Shown here: in pieces, positions 1 through 6,369 of the stretch | Layout of the letters: the number at the start of each line of letters is the position of its first letter | Numbering within the stretch: position 1 is the first letter of the stretch | DNA from: Candidatus Brocadiaceae bacterium | GTDB taxonomy: Bacteria; Planctomycetota; Brocadiia; SM23-32 | Direction: 5' to 3' | Assembly: GCA_030615435.1 (NCBI GenBank) | Contig: JAUWZH010000007.1 | Span: forward strand, 1 to 20,648 | Length of the DNA: 20,648 nucleotides | Translations under genes and position numbers: made by a program | The notes under the pieces: model-generated | What the model was told of the DNA's origin: nothing | The model's database searches: none | What the model saw: only the letters and a program-made list of their open reading frames with translations

Positions 1-2
1 AC

Positions 3-317
3 GCGCGCTGTGCCCACACTGACACGGAGGCGTACGTCGAAGGACGGTGGGCGATGTTCGACATGAGCTTCGACCTGTGCGTCGAGCTGCCCACCGGGGA
101 GATCGCCGAGGCGCGGGAGCTCTCGGGCCGGCATCGCCCGCTGGCGCACGAGGCTTATCGCCAGCCGCTGGAGGCACACTACCGCCGCCTGAAACCCTTT
201 GTCGAAGAATCGCCCGGCTGGTGCAGCGCGGACAGGCCCGATGTCCAGCGCGGAGGCGACCTGCTGGCCCACATCGGCATCTGCAACTACCTCATCGCCG
301 GCGTCGAGGTCCCGTGA
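3..317 (+). CDS. C-terminal part of an unrecognised protein (5' end outside window)
   Basis: The reading frame is open from the first bases of the window to a TGA at 315-317, so only the last ~104 residues are present. The ATG at 54 is internal: the sequence before it in the same frame (reading AHTDTEAYVEGRWAM) looks equally protein-like. The fragment is soluble and mixed-charge, with aromatic and acidic stretches (FDMSFDLCVELPTGEIAE), a basic helix-like part (YRQPLEAHYRRLKPFVEE) and a hydrophobic end (IGICNYLIAGVEVP). I see no catalytic motif I can name, no transmembrane segment and no signal peptide. The coding frame is inferred from codon composition (G/C at third positions). Another frame over the same bases is open but is arginine-rich and looks like a shadow. 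Function unknown. Confidence 0.6.
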   Translation, partial: ARCAHTDTEAYVEGRWAMFDMSFDLCVELPTGEIAEARELSGRHRPLAHEAYRQPLEAHYRRLKPFVEESPGWCSADRPDVQRGGDLLAHIGICNYLIAGVEVP

Positions 318-588
318 GCGCGGCGACCTAAGCGTAAACAAGCCGCCGGTGCTTTTGCTTTCTGGGGGGGCGAGAGAATATGGGGAGGAGGAAGTGGACT
401 GATGCCGTCATTAGAAGCTTCGATCTCTATCAGAACGAGGTCGGTGATCGAGGTAGGGAGATGTGCCTGGCAGTGGTCCACAGGCTTCCGCCCTCCCTGC
501 CCCCCGAATCGAGTACATGTCAAAGACGGGTTTAGGCCTGTGAACCCCCCCATGAGGATGAGTTTGTAGGGACAGGAAGGCAAGCGCC

Positions 589-981
589 ATGCCTGCTAAG
601 AAAGGGTCTAGGGGGAAGCCGGGATGTGGCAAGAATGTACTCGGTGCCTGGATGATTGCTGCATGTATAGCCGCAGTAGCGGTGTCTTTGTGGGAAGGCC
701 CCATGGACATCCGTCTGTTTGGCTCGAGAACTGCTGCGCATATCGCTAACCTTTTTGGAGTGGGGTTTGGTCTCCTCGCAGGATTTGTGTTGCTGGTTTC
801 TTGGCGGATAGGTCGTGCCCTGCTGCTTGCATTGTGCATTTATGCATCTTTGGTGTGGCTGTTTGAAGACATACCTTCCAGTGGTCTGTTGCAAAAAGTG
901 TTCTCATCAGCGTTTGCTCTCTTGTTTGGGACTTACATATACCGACGACTGGGTCAACTCTACGGTGCTACAGATTCATAA
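589..981 (+). CDS. Small four-helix membrane protein, hypothetical
   Basis: A 130-residue protein with a basic N-terminus (MPAKKGSRGKPG) and about four hydrophobic segments at roughly residues 17-36, 55-71, 76-92 and 104-118, ending in a short basic/polar tail. It is therefore predicted to be an integral inner-membrane protein with little outside the bilayer. A purine-rich AGGAAGG lies about 10 bases before the ATG and supports this start. No enzyme or transporter motif is visible and I do not recognise the family. The next gene begins 48 bases downstream on the same strand and also encodes a membrane protein, so the two are probably co-transcribed. Base composition is clearly less GC-rich than in the core genes of the window. 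Confidence 0.65.
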   Translation: MPAKKGSRGKPGCGKNVLGAWMIAACIAAVAVSLWEGPMDIRLFGSRTAAHIANLFGVGFGLLAGFVLLVSWRIGRALLLALCIYASLVWLFEDIPSSGLLQKVFSSAFALLFGTYIYRRLGQLYGATDS

Positions 982-1029
982 GTTCACCCCCTTTCGACTG
1001 ATGGTCTCCCTTCACGCAAGGCGCATAGA

Positions 1030-1584
1030 ATGCTTTGGAGAAGACGTCCCATTGTTGTGCGGGTGAAACCCGATTCAGCGGGCCGCAAAGTTTTTACCGA
1101 ACGCAGACTTGCGGAGGGGCTCGTGCTCACCGTTTGGGGCGGGGCGGGACTGGCAACGGTCATAGTCGCGCTATTCGACGAGGTGGCTGACTTCCGCGCG
1201 CCCGTAGTCGTCGTTCTCTTGGTGTTCCTACTCCTCGCTACATTCTTTCTGGCGATCGGGTTGAAGCTTCTGTCTCAACGGTTGACGCTCACGTTCGACG
1301 CGCAGTCGAAAACTATTATTCTGAAAATATCGAGGCTCTTCGGCACCCGAATAGAAGAGATCGCCTACGACAGGGTTCGTTTGCGCATCCACAAATGCGC
1401 CAGTTGGCTTTTCAATCCTCGTTTGCGAGGCTGGACCTTGGCCGTGAACTTGCCGGGGCATCAGATCCTTCTGGCTGCGGGCTCGGACTACGAGGAGATC
1501 ACCCGAGCCGCCGACGAGTTTGGCAAAGCCGTGGGCCTCGAGCCCCGTCGCTCGGCGGAAGTTATTGAACGCCTCATATGGTGA
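1030..1584 (+). CDS. Two-helix membrane protein with C-terminal PH-like domain, hypothetical
   Basis: A 184-residue protein. Two closely spaced hydrophobic segments lie at about residues 30-49 and 55-80. They are followed by ~100 soluble residues beginning LTLTFDAQSKTIILKI, which alternate short beta-like runs with a final helix (YEEITRAADEFGKAVGLE). Two helices followed by a small beta-rich domain is the general layout of bacterial PH-like (bPH/YdbT-like) membrane proteins; this is an inference from layout, not a residue-level match. An AAGG sits 8 bases before the ATG. It probably forms a transcription unit with the four-helix protein upstream. Nothing indicates its substrate or partner. 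Confidence 0.65.
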   Translation: MLWRRRPIVVRVKPDSAGRKVFTERRLAEGLVLTVWGGAGLATVIVALFDEVADFRAPVVVVLLVFLLLATFFLAIGLKLLSQRLTLTFDAQSKTIILKISRLFGTRIEEIAYDRVRLRIHKCASWLFNPRLRGWTLAVNLPGHQILLAAGSDYEEITRAADEFGKAVGLEPRRSAEVIERLIW

Positions 1585-1784
1585 GAAGTCCTTGTATGGG
1601 CAGCCGTCGCCAAGCAGCAAACATTCTCCCATTCATCGCTGGTCCGGGAGGACGGAACGAATGATCGACAATGATGCCCTTGCTCGCCTTGCGGAACAGC
1701 CGACGTGGCGGGTAACCATAATGGCTACCTCTAGCATATGGACCGCGAGATAAATGGTCGAGAGCCCTCCGGAGGCGTGAATGA

Positions 1785-2012
1785 GTGAGGAGACTCAAGG
1801 CTCGTGGTGGCGGTGGATATGCGGCCGCCTGCGAGCAGATCGGCAAGCAATACACTTGCCACAGCCTCCGCCACGCCTTCGCGTCCTTGCTGGCGCTCAT
1901 GGGCGAGCACATGAAGGACATCGCGCTATTGCGGCACAGATCCGACCCCACCGTCTTCGAGGCGCTCCCGGCTTGCCCAGGGGGAGCCCGCCCTACTGCT
2001 CCACCATCGTGA
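1785..2012 (+). pseudogene. Remnant of a tyrosine recombinase (phage-type integrase), C-terminal fragment
   Basis: Translation from about 1848 to 1960 gives a recognisable piece of the tyrosine-recombinase catalytic domain: CHSLRHAFASLLALMGEHM followed by KDIALLRHRSDPT. This matches the box with the conserved His-x-x-Arg pair (HSLRHAFAS), the following helix, and the place where intact members read LGHSDPT. Here that second motif is degraded (LLRHRSDPT). Neither the N-terminal DNA-binding domain nor the first catalytic Arg is found upstream, and the catalytic Tyr after the fragment is missing, since the frame runs into unrelated sequence that is antisense to the next gene. It is a dead fragment marking a former mobile element. 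A tRNA-Arg, a common integration target, lies ~0.9 kb downstream. Confidence 0.7.
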
Positions 2013-2472
2013 CCTCGTGTTCTCCGCCTTCCAGAGGGGCCATCAGGAACCCCTCGGCCACGGCCGTGCCGGCCGCAGGGCGGCGCCTCTTTCCGTCCAC
2101 GCTCACCTCCAGTGAACGCCCCCGCACGGGGCGCGGGATGCGCAGCGTCATCCCCGCCTCACAACCGCTGCGGACGCGCACAACTCCGCTTCCCCCCTCG
2201 CGCATGAACCCGATCAGCAGGCCGCCCTTTCGCACCCACCCTTCCAGGTCAACCGCCACGCCCTCCAGGGAGGTGGCCGCGTCACGGCCCACTACCAGGG
2301 CAGTGATGCCGGAGAGCTTCTCGGCGTCCTCCAAGTCACCGGGGGCAACCCTCGCGGCGGGCACGCCGAGCCAGTCGAGCAATTCTGCGGCGTAGACGCC
2401 CCAGTAGTTCTTCCCCTCCTCATTCGCCTTCTCGTGAGACTTCGCATCGTAAAGCCAGCCCGCTTTCCCCAT
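1993..2472 (-). CDS. Short protein with GATase-like N-terminus and beta-rich C-terminus; likely internally deleted
   Basis: 159 residues. The start at 2472 is well supported: GGAGG lies five bases upstream, and a plausible promoter sits just before it. The first ~90 residues (KAGWLYDAKSHEKANEEGK, then WGVYAAELLDWLGVPAARV, ALVVGRDAATSL and WVRKGGLLIGF) resemble the Rossmann-like, glutamine-amidotransferase-like domain at the front of large carbohydrate-active proteins. The last ~65 residues (MTLRIPRPVRGRSLEVSVDG, then LMAPLEGGEHEVTMVE) resemble the closing beta-sandwich of such proteins. The two parts meet abruptly around IGFMREGGSG with no catalytic domain between them. My reading is a gene that lost its middle by in-frame deletion. 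Both assignments rest on general similarity only. Confidence 0.55.
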   Translation of the reverse strand: MGKAGWLYDAKSHEKANEEGKNYWGVYAAELLDWLGVPAARVAPGDLEDAEKLSGITALVVGRDAATSLEGVAVDLEGWVRKGGLLIGFMREGGSGVVRVRSGCEAGMTLRIPRPVRGRSLEVSVDGKRRRPAAGTAVAEGFLMAPLEGGEHEVTMVEQ

Positions 2473-2504
2473 TGCTCCCTCCGCAAGAGCCTACGAGGCG
2501 GGTT

Positions 2505-2533
2505 ATTTTACACGGCGGGTGGAGGGGCGTAAA
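2505..2533 (-). promoter_or_regulatory. Putative sigma70 promoter for the 159-residue reverse-strand gene
   Basis: On the reverse strand TTTACG (2528-2533) is followed after 17 bases by TAAAAT (2505-2510). That is four of six and five of six matches to the -35 and -10 consensus. The predicted transcript would start about 25 bases before the start codon at 2472. Confidence 0.5.
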
Positions 2534-2546
2534 CCGGCGGCTCCCA

Positions 2547-2650
2547 GCGTCCCGTACGCCACGAAAAGCCTCTCTCTGACCGGACCGCCCCGCCGGCCCC
2601 CCCGGCGTCCCATGCGCCACGGAAAGCCCCTCTCTGACCGGACCGCCCCG
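2547..2650. repeat. 58-bp tandem repeat, about 1.8 copies
   Basis: Bases 2547-2592 and 2605-2650 are the same 46-base element with four differences. The unit length is 58 bases. Each copy ends in the identical 21-base segment from CTCTCTGACC to the following GACCGCCCCG. A third copy seems to begin at 2651 (GCGTCC) but then diverges. The element is GC-rich and non-coding on both strands. Confidence 0.85.
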
Positions 2651-2872
2651 GCGTCCAGCTTCCAGGCTCCACGTCAATCCAGGAGCGACTGCAAGCCACC
2701 AGGCAGGGGCTCACCATGTCCAGGCAAATAGAGCCCTTCGAGCTTGACTTCCCCGGCGCCTTCAGCTAAGTTGGTTGTCAGGTGGTCCTGGGGGAACCCG
2801 AAAAGACAGGGGCGGGGCAGGCGTGCTGTGCGTCGAGTATACGTTCCTCCAGGATGCGGACCTACTGAAGGC

Positions 2873-2949
2873 GCGCCCGTAGCTCAAACGGATAGAGCGG
2901 CGGTCTACGGAACCGCAGGTTGCAGGTTCGAGTCCTGTCGGGCGTGCCA
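2873..2949 (+). tRNA. tRNA-Arg (anticodon ACG)
   Basis: A complete cloverleaf of 77 bases can be folded by eye. The acceptor stem is GCGCCCG with CGGGCGU (one G-U at the end), discriminator G, and an encoded CCA. The D arm is GCUC/GAGC. The anticodon stem is GCGGU/ACCGC around the loop CUACGGA with anticodon ACG. The T arm is GCAGG/CCUGU around UUCGAGU. Anticodon ACG reads CGU and, after A-to-I editing by TadA, CGC and CGA codons. A 12-bp hairpin starts two bases after the CCA. Open frames crossing this gene on the reverse strand are artefacts of the tRNA sequence. Confidence 0.97.
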
Positions 2950-2950
2950 G

Positions 2951-2977
2951 CTTTTTCCTCGCTGAGCGAGGAAAGAG
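2951..2977 (+). terminator. Strong hairpin directly after tRNA-Arg
   Basis: CTTTTTCCTCGC (2951-2962), the loop TGA, and GCGAGGAAAGAG (2966-2977) pair over 12 base pairs with a single G-U. The hairpin lies immediately behind the tRNA 3' end, where a terminator or a processing signal is expected. No run of T follows on the forward strand, so it is not a classic intrinsic terminator. Confidence 0.65.
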
Positions 2978-3275
2978 CAGAACAGACGAGCAGGAGAACA
3001 GGGGACCAGGTGAGAACGGCAAAAAGGCCCGTGTGGAGGAAGTTCCTCCGACGATAGCATCGGCCGGTCGCCTGCGGTCACCTGCTCAACTGTTCACCTG
3101 TTCAGAATCCTCGCCAGCGGAGCCAAGCATGGCCCCGGACGCATGAAGGCAGGCAGATAGGATCTGAGCGCCGGTTCAAAGTTCCGCCAGTTAGGGGTGC
3201 CACATTCTTCGTTGCCCTTTCCCGCGCTCCACGGCCGGCTCGCCTGCAAACCACATGGCATCGGCGGCCTTTCCC
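2978..3275. other. Gene-free spacer with a degenerate coding remnant
   Basis: No intact gene is visible. The stretch holds short purine/pyrimidine repeats with inverted CAGGTGA/TCACCTG motifs near 3006-3095 and, at 3121-3200, the first copy of the conserved-peptide repeat described separately. The remainder shows nothing I can identify. Confidence 0.5.
3121..3200 (-). repeat. Copy A of a diverged direct repeat encoding a PNWRxFEP peptide
   Basis: This copy aligns without gaps to 5374-5453. Bases 3173-3200 match 5426-5453 at 26 of 28 positions, and the remaining ~52 bases match at about 60%. Read on the reverse strand, copy A encodes PNWRNFEPALRSYLPAFMRP and copy B encodes PNWRKFEPCLKTYLDAFARP. 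The peptide is more constant than the DNA in places, so this was once coding sequence. Neither copy has an obvious start codon and ribosome-binding site in front of the conserved part, so both look like fragments. The two copies bracket the three-gene operon at 3416-5311, in the same orientation. Confidence 0.75.
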
Positions 3276-3303
3276 TTGACATCCCTACCGGTGATCCTAT
3301 GAT
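3276..3303 (+). promoter_or_regulatory. Putative promoter of the TIGR04255 operon
   Basis: TTGACA (3276-3281) is a perfect -35 box. After 16 bases comes TATGAT (3298-3303), overlapping a second candidate GATAAT (3301-3306) at 19 bases. No other gene lies between this and the start at 3416, giving a ~105-base leader. Confidence 0.65.
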
Positions 3304-3415
3304 AATGGGGAGTGGGTGACCGCCGGAAGGTTGGCCTGATGCGGGTGAACACAGAGTGTGGCTGTGCGCACTAAGAAGATGGAGATCTGAGCCCTAGGCC
3401 CAAGAGGACTCGAGC

Positions 3416-4222
3416 ATGCCCCAGCTACCCGACTACGAGAGACCGCCTGTCAAGGAGGTGATCTGCGGTGTTACTTTTAAGACCCTCAAAGGACTCCTTG
3501 CGCCGCATCTTGGCATCCTATGGGACCGTTTCAAGCCCGACTACGCGCAGTGCGATCAGAAGCCGCCTCTGGCCCCGGTGATGGAAAGATTCGATGGCCC
3601 TCAGAGGGTGGAGGTCAAGTTGTCTGATCTGCCTCCTTTGCCTCGTGTGTGGTTTATCCACCAAAACGAGAACGGTATTATCCAAATCCAGCAGGACAGA
3701 TTCATTCACAACTGGCGAAAAGTTCGAGAAGCCGATGAGTATCCCCGCTACGAGACGGTGTTTGCGATGTTCCAGGCATATCTGGCCGAGTTCATTTCCG
3801 TCCTCGACGAGGAGGCAATCGGAGAAGTCGAGCCGCTCCAATACGAGATGACATACGTCAACGAAATGTCGGTCGGGGAAGGTTGGACAACGCTTGCAGA
3901 TGTAGGGAGGCTTTTCCCCGACCTGAGTTGGCGCTCGGAGGGGCGAGCCTTCTTGCCGCAGCCGGAAGGGCTCAACTGTCAACTCGTATTTGCACTGCCG
4001 GAGCGTAACGGGAGGCTGCACGCCACAGTACGCAAGGCAAAGCGACGAGAAGGCGGAACTGACGTTCTGCTGCTGGAGCTAACCGCACGTGGAATCGGTG
4101 AATATGGCTCCGTGGAGAACCTTGACTCTTGGTTTGGCATAGCTCATGAGTGGATAGTACGTGGTTTCGCGGATCTCTGCAGCGAAGCAGTCCAACAGAC
4201 CATTTGGGGGAGAAAACGGTGA
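3416..4222 (+). CDS. TIGR04255 family protein (first gene of three-gene operon)
   Basis: 268 residues, close to the usual length of the sporadically distributed TIGR04255 family. Typical features are visible in order: PPVKEVICGVTF at residues 10-21, a HLGILWDRF segment near 31, LPRVWF at 75-80, IIQIQQDRFIHNWRK at 88-102, YPRYETVFAMF at 109-119, and a C-terminal DSWFGIAHEWIVRGF around 237-251. The family has no established biochemical function that I can name with confidence; it is known mainly for its patchy distribution. The protein is soluble, with no signal peptide. A purine-rich GAGG precedes the ATG by about 9 bases. Its stop overlaps the GTG start of the next gene (GTGA at 4219-4222), so translation of the two is probably coupled. 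Composition is less GC-rich than the core genes, consistent with transfer. Confidence 0.88.
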   Translation: MPQLPDYERPPVKEVICGVTFKTLKGLLAPHLGILWDRFKPDYAQCDQKPPLAPVMERFDGPQRVEVKLSDLPPLPRVWFIHQNENGIIQIQQDRFIHNWRKVREADEYPRYETVFAMFQAYLAEFISVLDEEAIGEVEPLQYEMTYVNEMSVGEGWTTLADVGRLFPDLSWRSEGRAFLPQPEGLNCQLVFALPERNGRLHATVRKAKRREGGTDVLLLELTARGIGEYGSVENLDSWFGIAHEWIVRGFADLCSEAVQQTIWGRKR

Positions 4223-4737
4223 GTGCCCTGACGCTTCTGGATTGGCCAGACAGGTACGAAGATGCCACTCACGGAGGGCTGCCCCTTGGTACTGCAGAAA
4301 GGGAACCAACCGAGTCGCTCCGGTCCACGGACTACGAAACATCGGGAGAACTGAGGGCCCACAGGGTAATCCGGATCACGGGCGGGCCGCAGGGGGGGCT
4401 CGGCATTCTGGATAGCCCCGCAGAAAGGGCACAATGGTGCTGGCAGGTGCTGTCGTACGGTGCTGCCTTCGCACAAAGCGGACAAGGCAGCATCGCTGTA
4501 GTGGTTCCGGACGAAAAACTCGCCCGGAGCGAAGAAGCAGTAGCGGCTAGCACAGAGTGGCCAGGAATCTGGCACGAAGAGCCCGTCGAGCGTGACGAGA
4601 ACGACGGGATCGTTTGGATTCGACACAAAAGGGAGATCTTGTTCTCGGGTGAGATGAGCATAGACGCTTCGAGTCTGAAACCTCGGAAACCGCACATGGT
4701 CGTGGACCCTGACATCGTTGGCGACCAGAATGAGTGA
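4219..4737 (+). CDS. Uncharacterised protein, second gene of TIGR04255 operon
   Basis: A GTG start at 4219 is preferred. It is preceded five bases earlier by a GGGGGAG ribosome-binding site and overlaps the stop of the upstream gene by four bases; earlier in-frame starts would lie deep inside that gene. The protein has 172 residues, begins SALTLLDWPDRYEDATHG, and has no transmembrane segment or signal peptide. Recognisable pieces are HRVIRITGGPQGGLGIL, a helix-like ERAQWCWQVLSYGAAFAQSG, a hydrophobic strand IAVVVPDEKLARSEE, and an acidic end (VVDPDIVGDQNE). I do not recognise a family or catalytic site. The stop overlaps the next start by eight bases (ATGAGTGA), so all three genes are very likely one translationally coupled unit acting together. 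Confidence 0.8.
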   Translation: MSALTLLDWPDRYEDATHGGLPLGTAEREPTESLRSTDYETSGELRAHRVIRITGGPQGGLGILDSPAERAQWCWQVLSYGAAFAQSGQGSIAVVVPDEKLARSEEAVAASTEWPGIWHEEPVERDENDGIVWIRHKREILFSGEMSIDASSLKPRKPHMVVDPDIVGDQNE

Positions 4738-5311
4738 CGGCTGGTACGATCTGGTGGAGCCGGATAGTCCCCTGACACAGGGGGACCTGATTGCTGATTG
4801 CCCCGTTCTCGCCTGGAAAGAACAGGAGATAGTTGTCAGAAAGGGAGAGGACCCTGCCAAGAACCTCTCTGGGCACTATGAAGGTGCCAGAATAGACGGC
4901 ATAATCATGACCCAAGCCTGTGATCTCGAGCAACGCAAGGTCCGCAGCGTTACCGTATGTGCCCATTTCTCCTTGGGCGCGTTCAAAGCCGACTGGGAGG
5001 CCCTGCAGCGCGAGCGCGGCGATAAGGTCTCGAAAAACGCGTGGCGTAAGTACTGCAACAGGATCAAGAACGGCTTCCTGTGGAATCTCTGTATGCTGAA
5101 TGGGGGCGAAGCCGGCGGTCAAGAGCTCGAACACCGCGTCGTGGACTTCCACGAAGTCTACACGCTTCCGTTGGGCTTCCTTCAGTCGTTCGTTGCAGAA
5201 TGTGATGCACGGTTCCGTTTGCGTCCCCCCTACCGAGAGCACTTGTCGCAAGCTTTCGCGAGATTCTACATGCGAGTGGGGCTCCCCGAAGAGATTGTGG
5301 TGGCGTGGTAG
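4730..5311 (+). CDS. Uncharacterised conserved protein with TQACDL motif, third gene of TIGR04255 operon
   Basis: 193 residues from the ATG at 4730, which overlaps the stop of gene two by eight bases; a TTG at 4718 is possible but less likely. The N-terminus reads WYDLVEPDSPLTQGDLI and then DCPVL (residues 5-26). A segment IIMTQACDLEQRKV (58-71) contains what looks like a conserved Gln-x-Cys-Asp-Leu motif. The C-terminus has RVVDFHEVYTLPLGFLQSF (136-154) and PPYREHLSQAFARFYM (166-181), ending RVGLPEEIVVAW. From memory, small proteins combining a QGD...CPVL start, the CDL motif and the PYREHLSQAFARF end recur near TIGR04255 genes, but no function is known to me. It is soluble, with five other cysteines. 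It stops about 60 bases before the second flanking repeat. Confidence 0.82.
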   Translation: MSDGWYDLVEPDSPLTQGDLIADCPVLAWKEQEIVVRKGEDPAKNLSGHYEGARIDGIIMTQACDLEQRKVRSVTVCAHFSLGAFKADWEALQRERGDKVSKNAWRKYCNRIKNGFLWNLCMLNGGEAGGQELEHRVVDFHEVYTLPLGFLQSFVAECDARFRLRPPYREHLSQAFARFYMRVGLPEEIVVAW

Positions 5312-5373
5312 AGTTGGGCTAGCCAAAAGAGGCGCGCGAGAGTCGGCGTGTGCCTCGCAAGCCTATCCGCAAC

Positions 5374-5453
5374 AACCAGATACGGCTCAGGACGCGCGAA
5401 GGCGTCCAGGTAAGTCTTCAGGCATGGTTCAAACTTCCGCCAGTTAGGGATGC
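5374..5453 (-). repeat. Copy B of the diverged direct repeat encoding a PNWRxFEP peptide
   Basis: Partner of the copy at 3121-3200; bases 5426-5453 differ from 3173-3200 at only two positions. On the reverse strand it reads IPNWRKFEPCLKTYLDAFAR and then PEPYLVVADRLAR. The frame stays open for some 30 further codons but runs antisense into the end of the three-gene operon, so the full frame is probably not a gene. Its position just behind the operon mirrors copy A in front of it. Confidence 0.72.
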
Positions 5454-5572
5454 GATTCCAGGTGCCGCGTGAAGGCCGATTCTGAGTTGATCCCACCGGG
5501 CGATATGCGCACCGTGCGGCTCGTCGCGCAGCGTCGCCGTTTGCGTCCGGTCAGGACCGCCCGCCCCCGCGC

Positions 5573-6235
5573 TCAATGGTCCCTTTCCCCGAACAGCTTC
5601 GTGCCGATCCTCACCATGTTGCTGCCTTCCTCGATCGCCACTTCGTAACTGTTGCTCATTCCCATGGAGAGGTAGCGCATTTCAACATTCGGAATCCTGG
5701 CGGCAGCGATGCGGTCAAAGGCCGCCTTGGCCTCGCGGAAATACGGGCGGCTCTTCTCGGGGTCGCCAAAGCGCGGCCCCATCGTCATGAGCCCCCGGAC
5801 GCGAATGTGATCCAGCGCGGCCAATCGTCGCACCAGCCCGTCCACCTCCTCCGACAGGACGCCGGTCTTGCTGGCTTCCCGCCCGCTGTTGATCTCCACC
5901 AGCACCGACATCGTCCTGCCGATTGCCGCGCAGCGCCGGTCAAGCAACTCGGCCAGGCGCCACGAATCGAGAGTCTCCACCATGTCAAAAACCCGCACGG
6001 CCTTCTGCACCTTGTTGCGCTGCAGATGACCCAGCATGTGCCACTCGGCCCGGATTTCCAGGGCGTTGATCATCTTCTCGGCTTCCTGAACGTAGTTGTG
6101 GCCGACAACGGTGATCCCGGCGCGAATGGCGGCGGCAACCTCTTCAGCAGTGCGCGTCTTGGCGGCCGCCACCAGGATGACGTGGTCGGGGATGCTCTGC
6201 CTGATCTTGCGATAGTTGCCTTCTATGTCGGTCAT
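5573..6235 (-). CDS. yggS: YggS/PLPBP family pyridoxal-phosphate-binding protein
   Basis: A PLP-homeostasis protein of the PLPBP family (E. coli YggS, human PROSC), which binds PLP without a known catalytic reaction. Family signatures: LVAAAKTRTAEEVAAAI with the PLP-binding lysine at residue 26, GHNYVQEAEKM at 45-55, WHMLGHLQRNKVQKAV at 65-80, LVEINSGREASKTGV, VRGLMTMGP, and the phosphate-binding end YLSMGMSNSYEVAIEEGSN then MVRIGTKLFGERDH. The usual GENYVQE is GHNYVQE here. The start at 6235 (MTDIEGNYRKI) gives 220 residues, normal for the family, with GGGAG eight bases upstream; a longer frame begins 17 codons earlier but has no such support. The gene is divergent from the chorismate-synthase-like gene, with its own promoter. 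Confidence 0.95.
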   Translation of the reverse strand: MTDIEGNYRKIRQSIPDHVILVAAAKTRTAEEVAAAIRAGITVVGHNYVQEAEKMINALEIRAEWHMLGHLQRNKVQKAVRVFDMVETLDSWRLAELLDRRCAAIGRTMSVLVEINSGREASKTGVLSEEVDGLVRRLAALDHIRVRGLMTMGPRFGDPEKSRPYFREAKAAFDRIAAARIPNVEMRYLSMGMSNSYEVAIEEGSNMVRIGTKLFGERDH

Positions 6236-6303
6236 CTTTTCAACTCCCTGACTCACTGTACTTGCCAGGACACGTGAAACGCGCACGGCCCCTACCAGAG
6301 GGC

Positions 6304-6332
6304 ACTATAATGCCGCCCAAACCCAACATCAA
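6304..6332 (-). promoter_or_regulatory. Putative sigma70 promoter for yggS
   Basis: On the reverse strand TTGATG (6327-6332) and TATAGT (6304-6309) are 17 bases apart, with four and five of six consensus matches. The predicted leader before the start at 6235 is about 60 bases. Confidence 0.6.
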
Positions 6333-6369
6333 GGGGCTAACTATGTTCGGGCAAGCAAACTGCGCCGCC

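Larger units (their letters stand above)
2473..2872. other. Gene-free stretch between the reverse-strand gene and tRNA-Arg
   Basis: 400 bases without a convincing gene. It holds the promoter of the reverse gene, a 58-bp tandem repeat (2547-2650) and ~220 bases in which I see nothing except a 17-codon open frame at 2716-2769 (starting MSRQIEPFEL) without a clear ribosome-binding site. That small frame cannot be called a gene from sequence alone. Confidence 0.6.

Noticed and set aside
2547..2650. Short CRISPR-like array
   Set aside because: Only two copies, 12-base gap, no variable spacers and no cas genes; a tandem duplication explains it.
2716..2769. 17-codon open frame beginning MSRQIEPFEL
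   Set aside because: Too short and without a convincing ribosome-binding site or homologue to call a gene.
2873..2949. tRNA-Arg as a used attachment site with direct repeats around an island
   Set aside because: No second copy of the tRNA 3' end was found within the window, so island borders cannot be claimed.
2762..3022. Reverse-strand open frame crossing the tRNA gene (contains TGLEPATCGSVDRRSIRLSY)
   Set aside because: This peptide is the well-known artefact of translating a tRNA gene and is not a protein.
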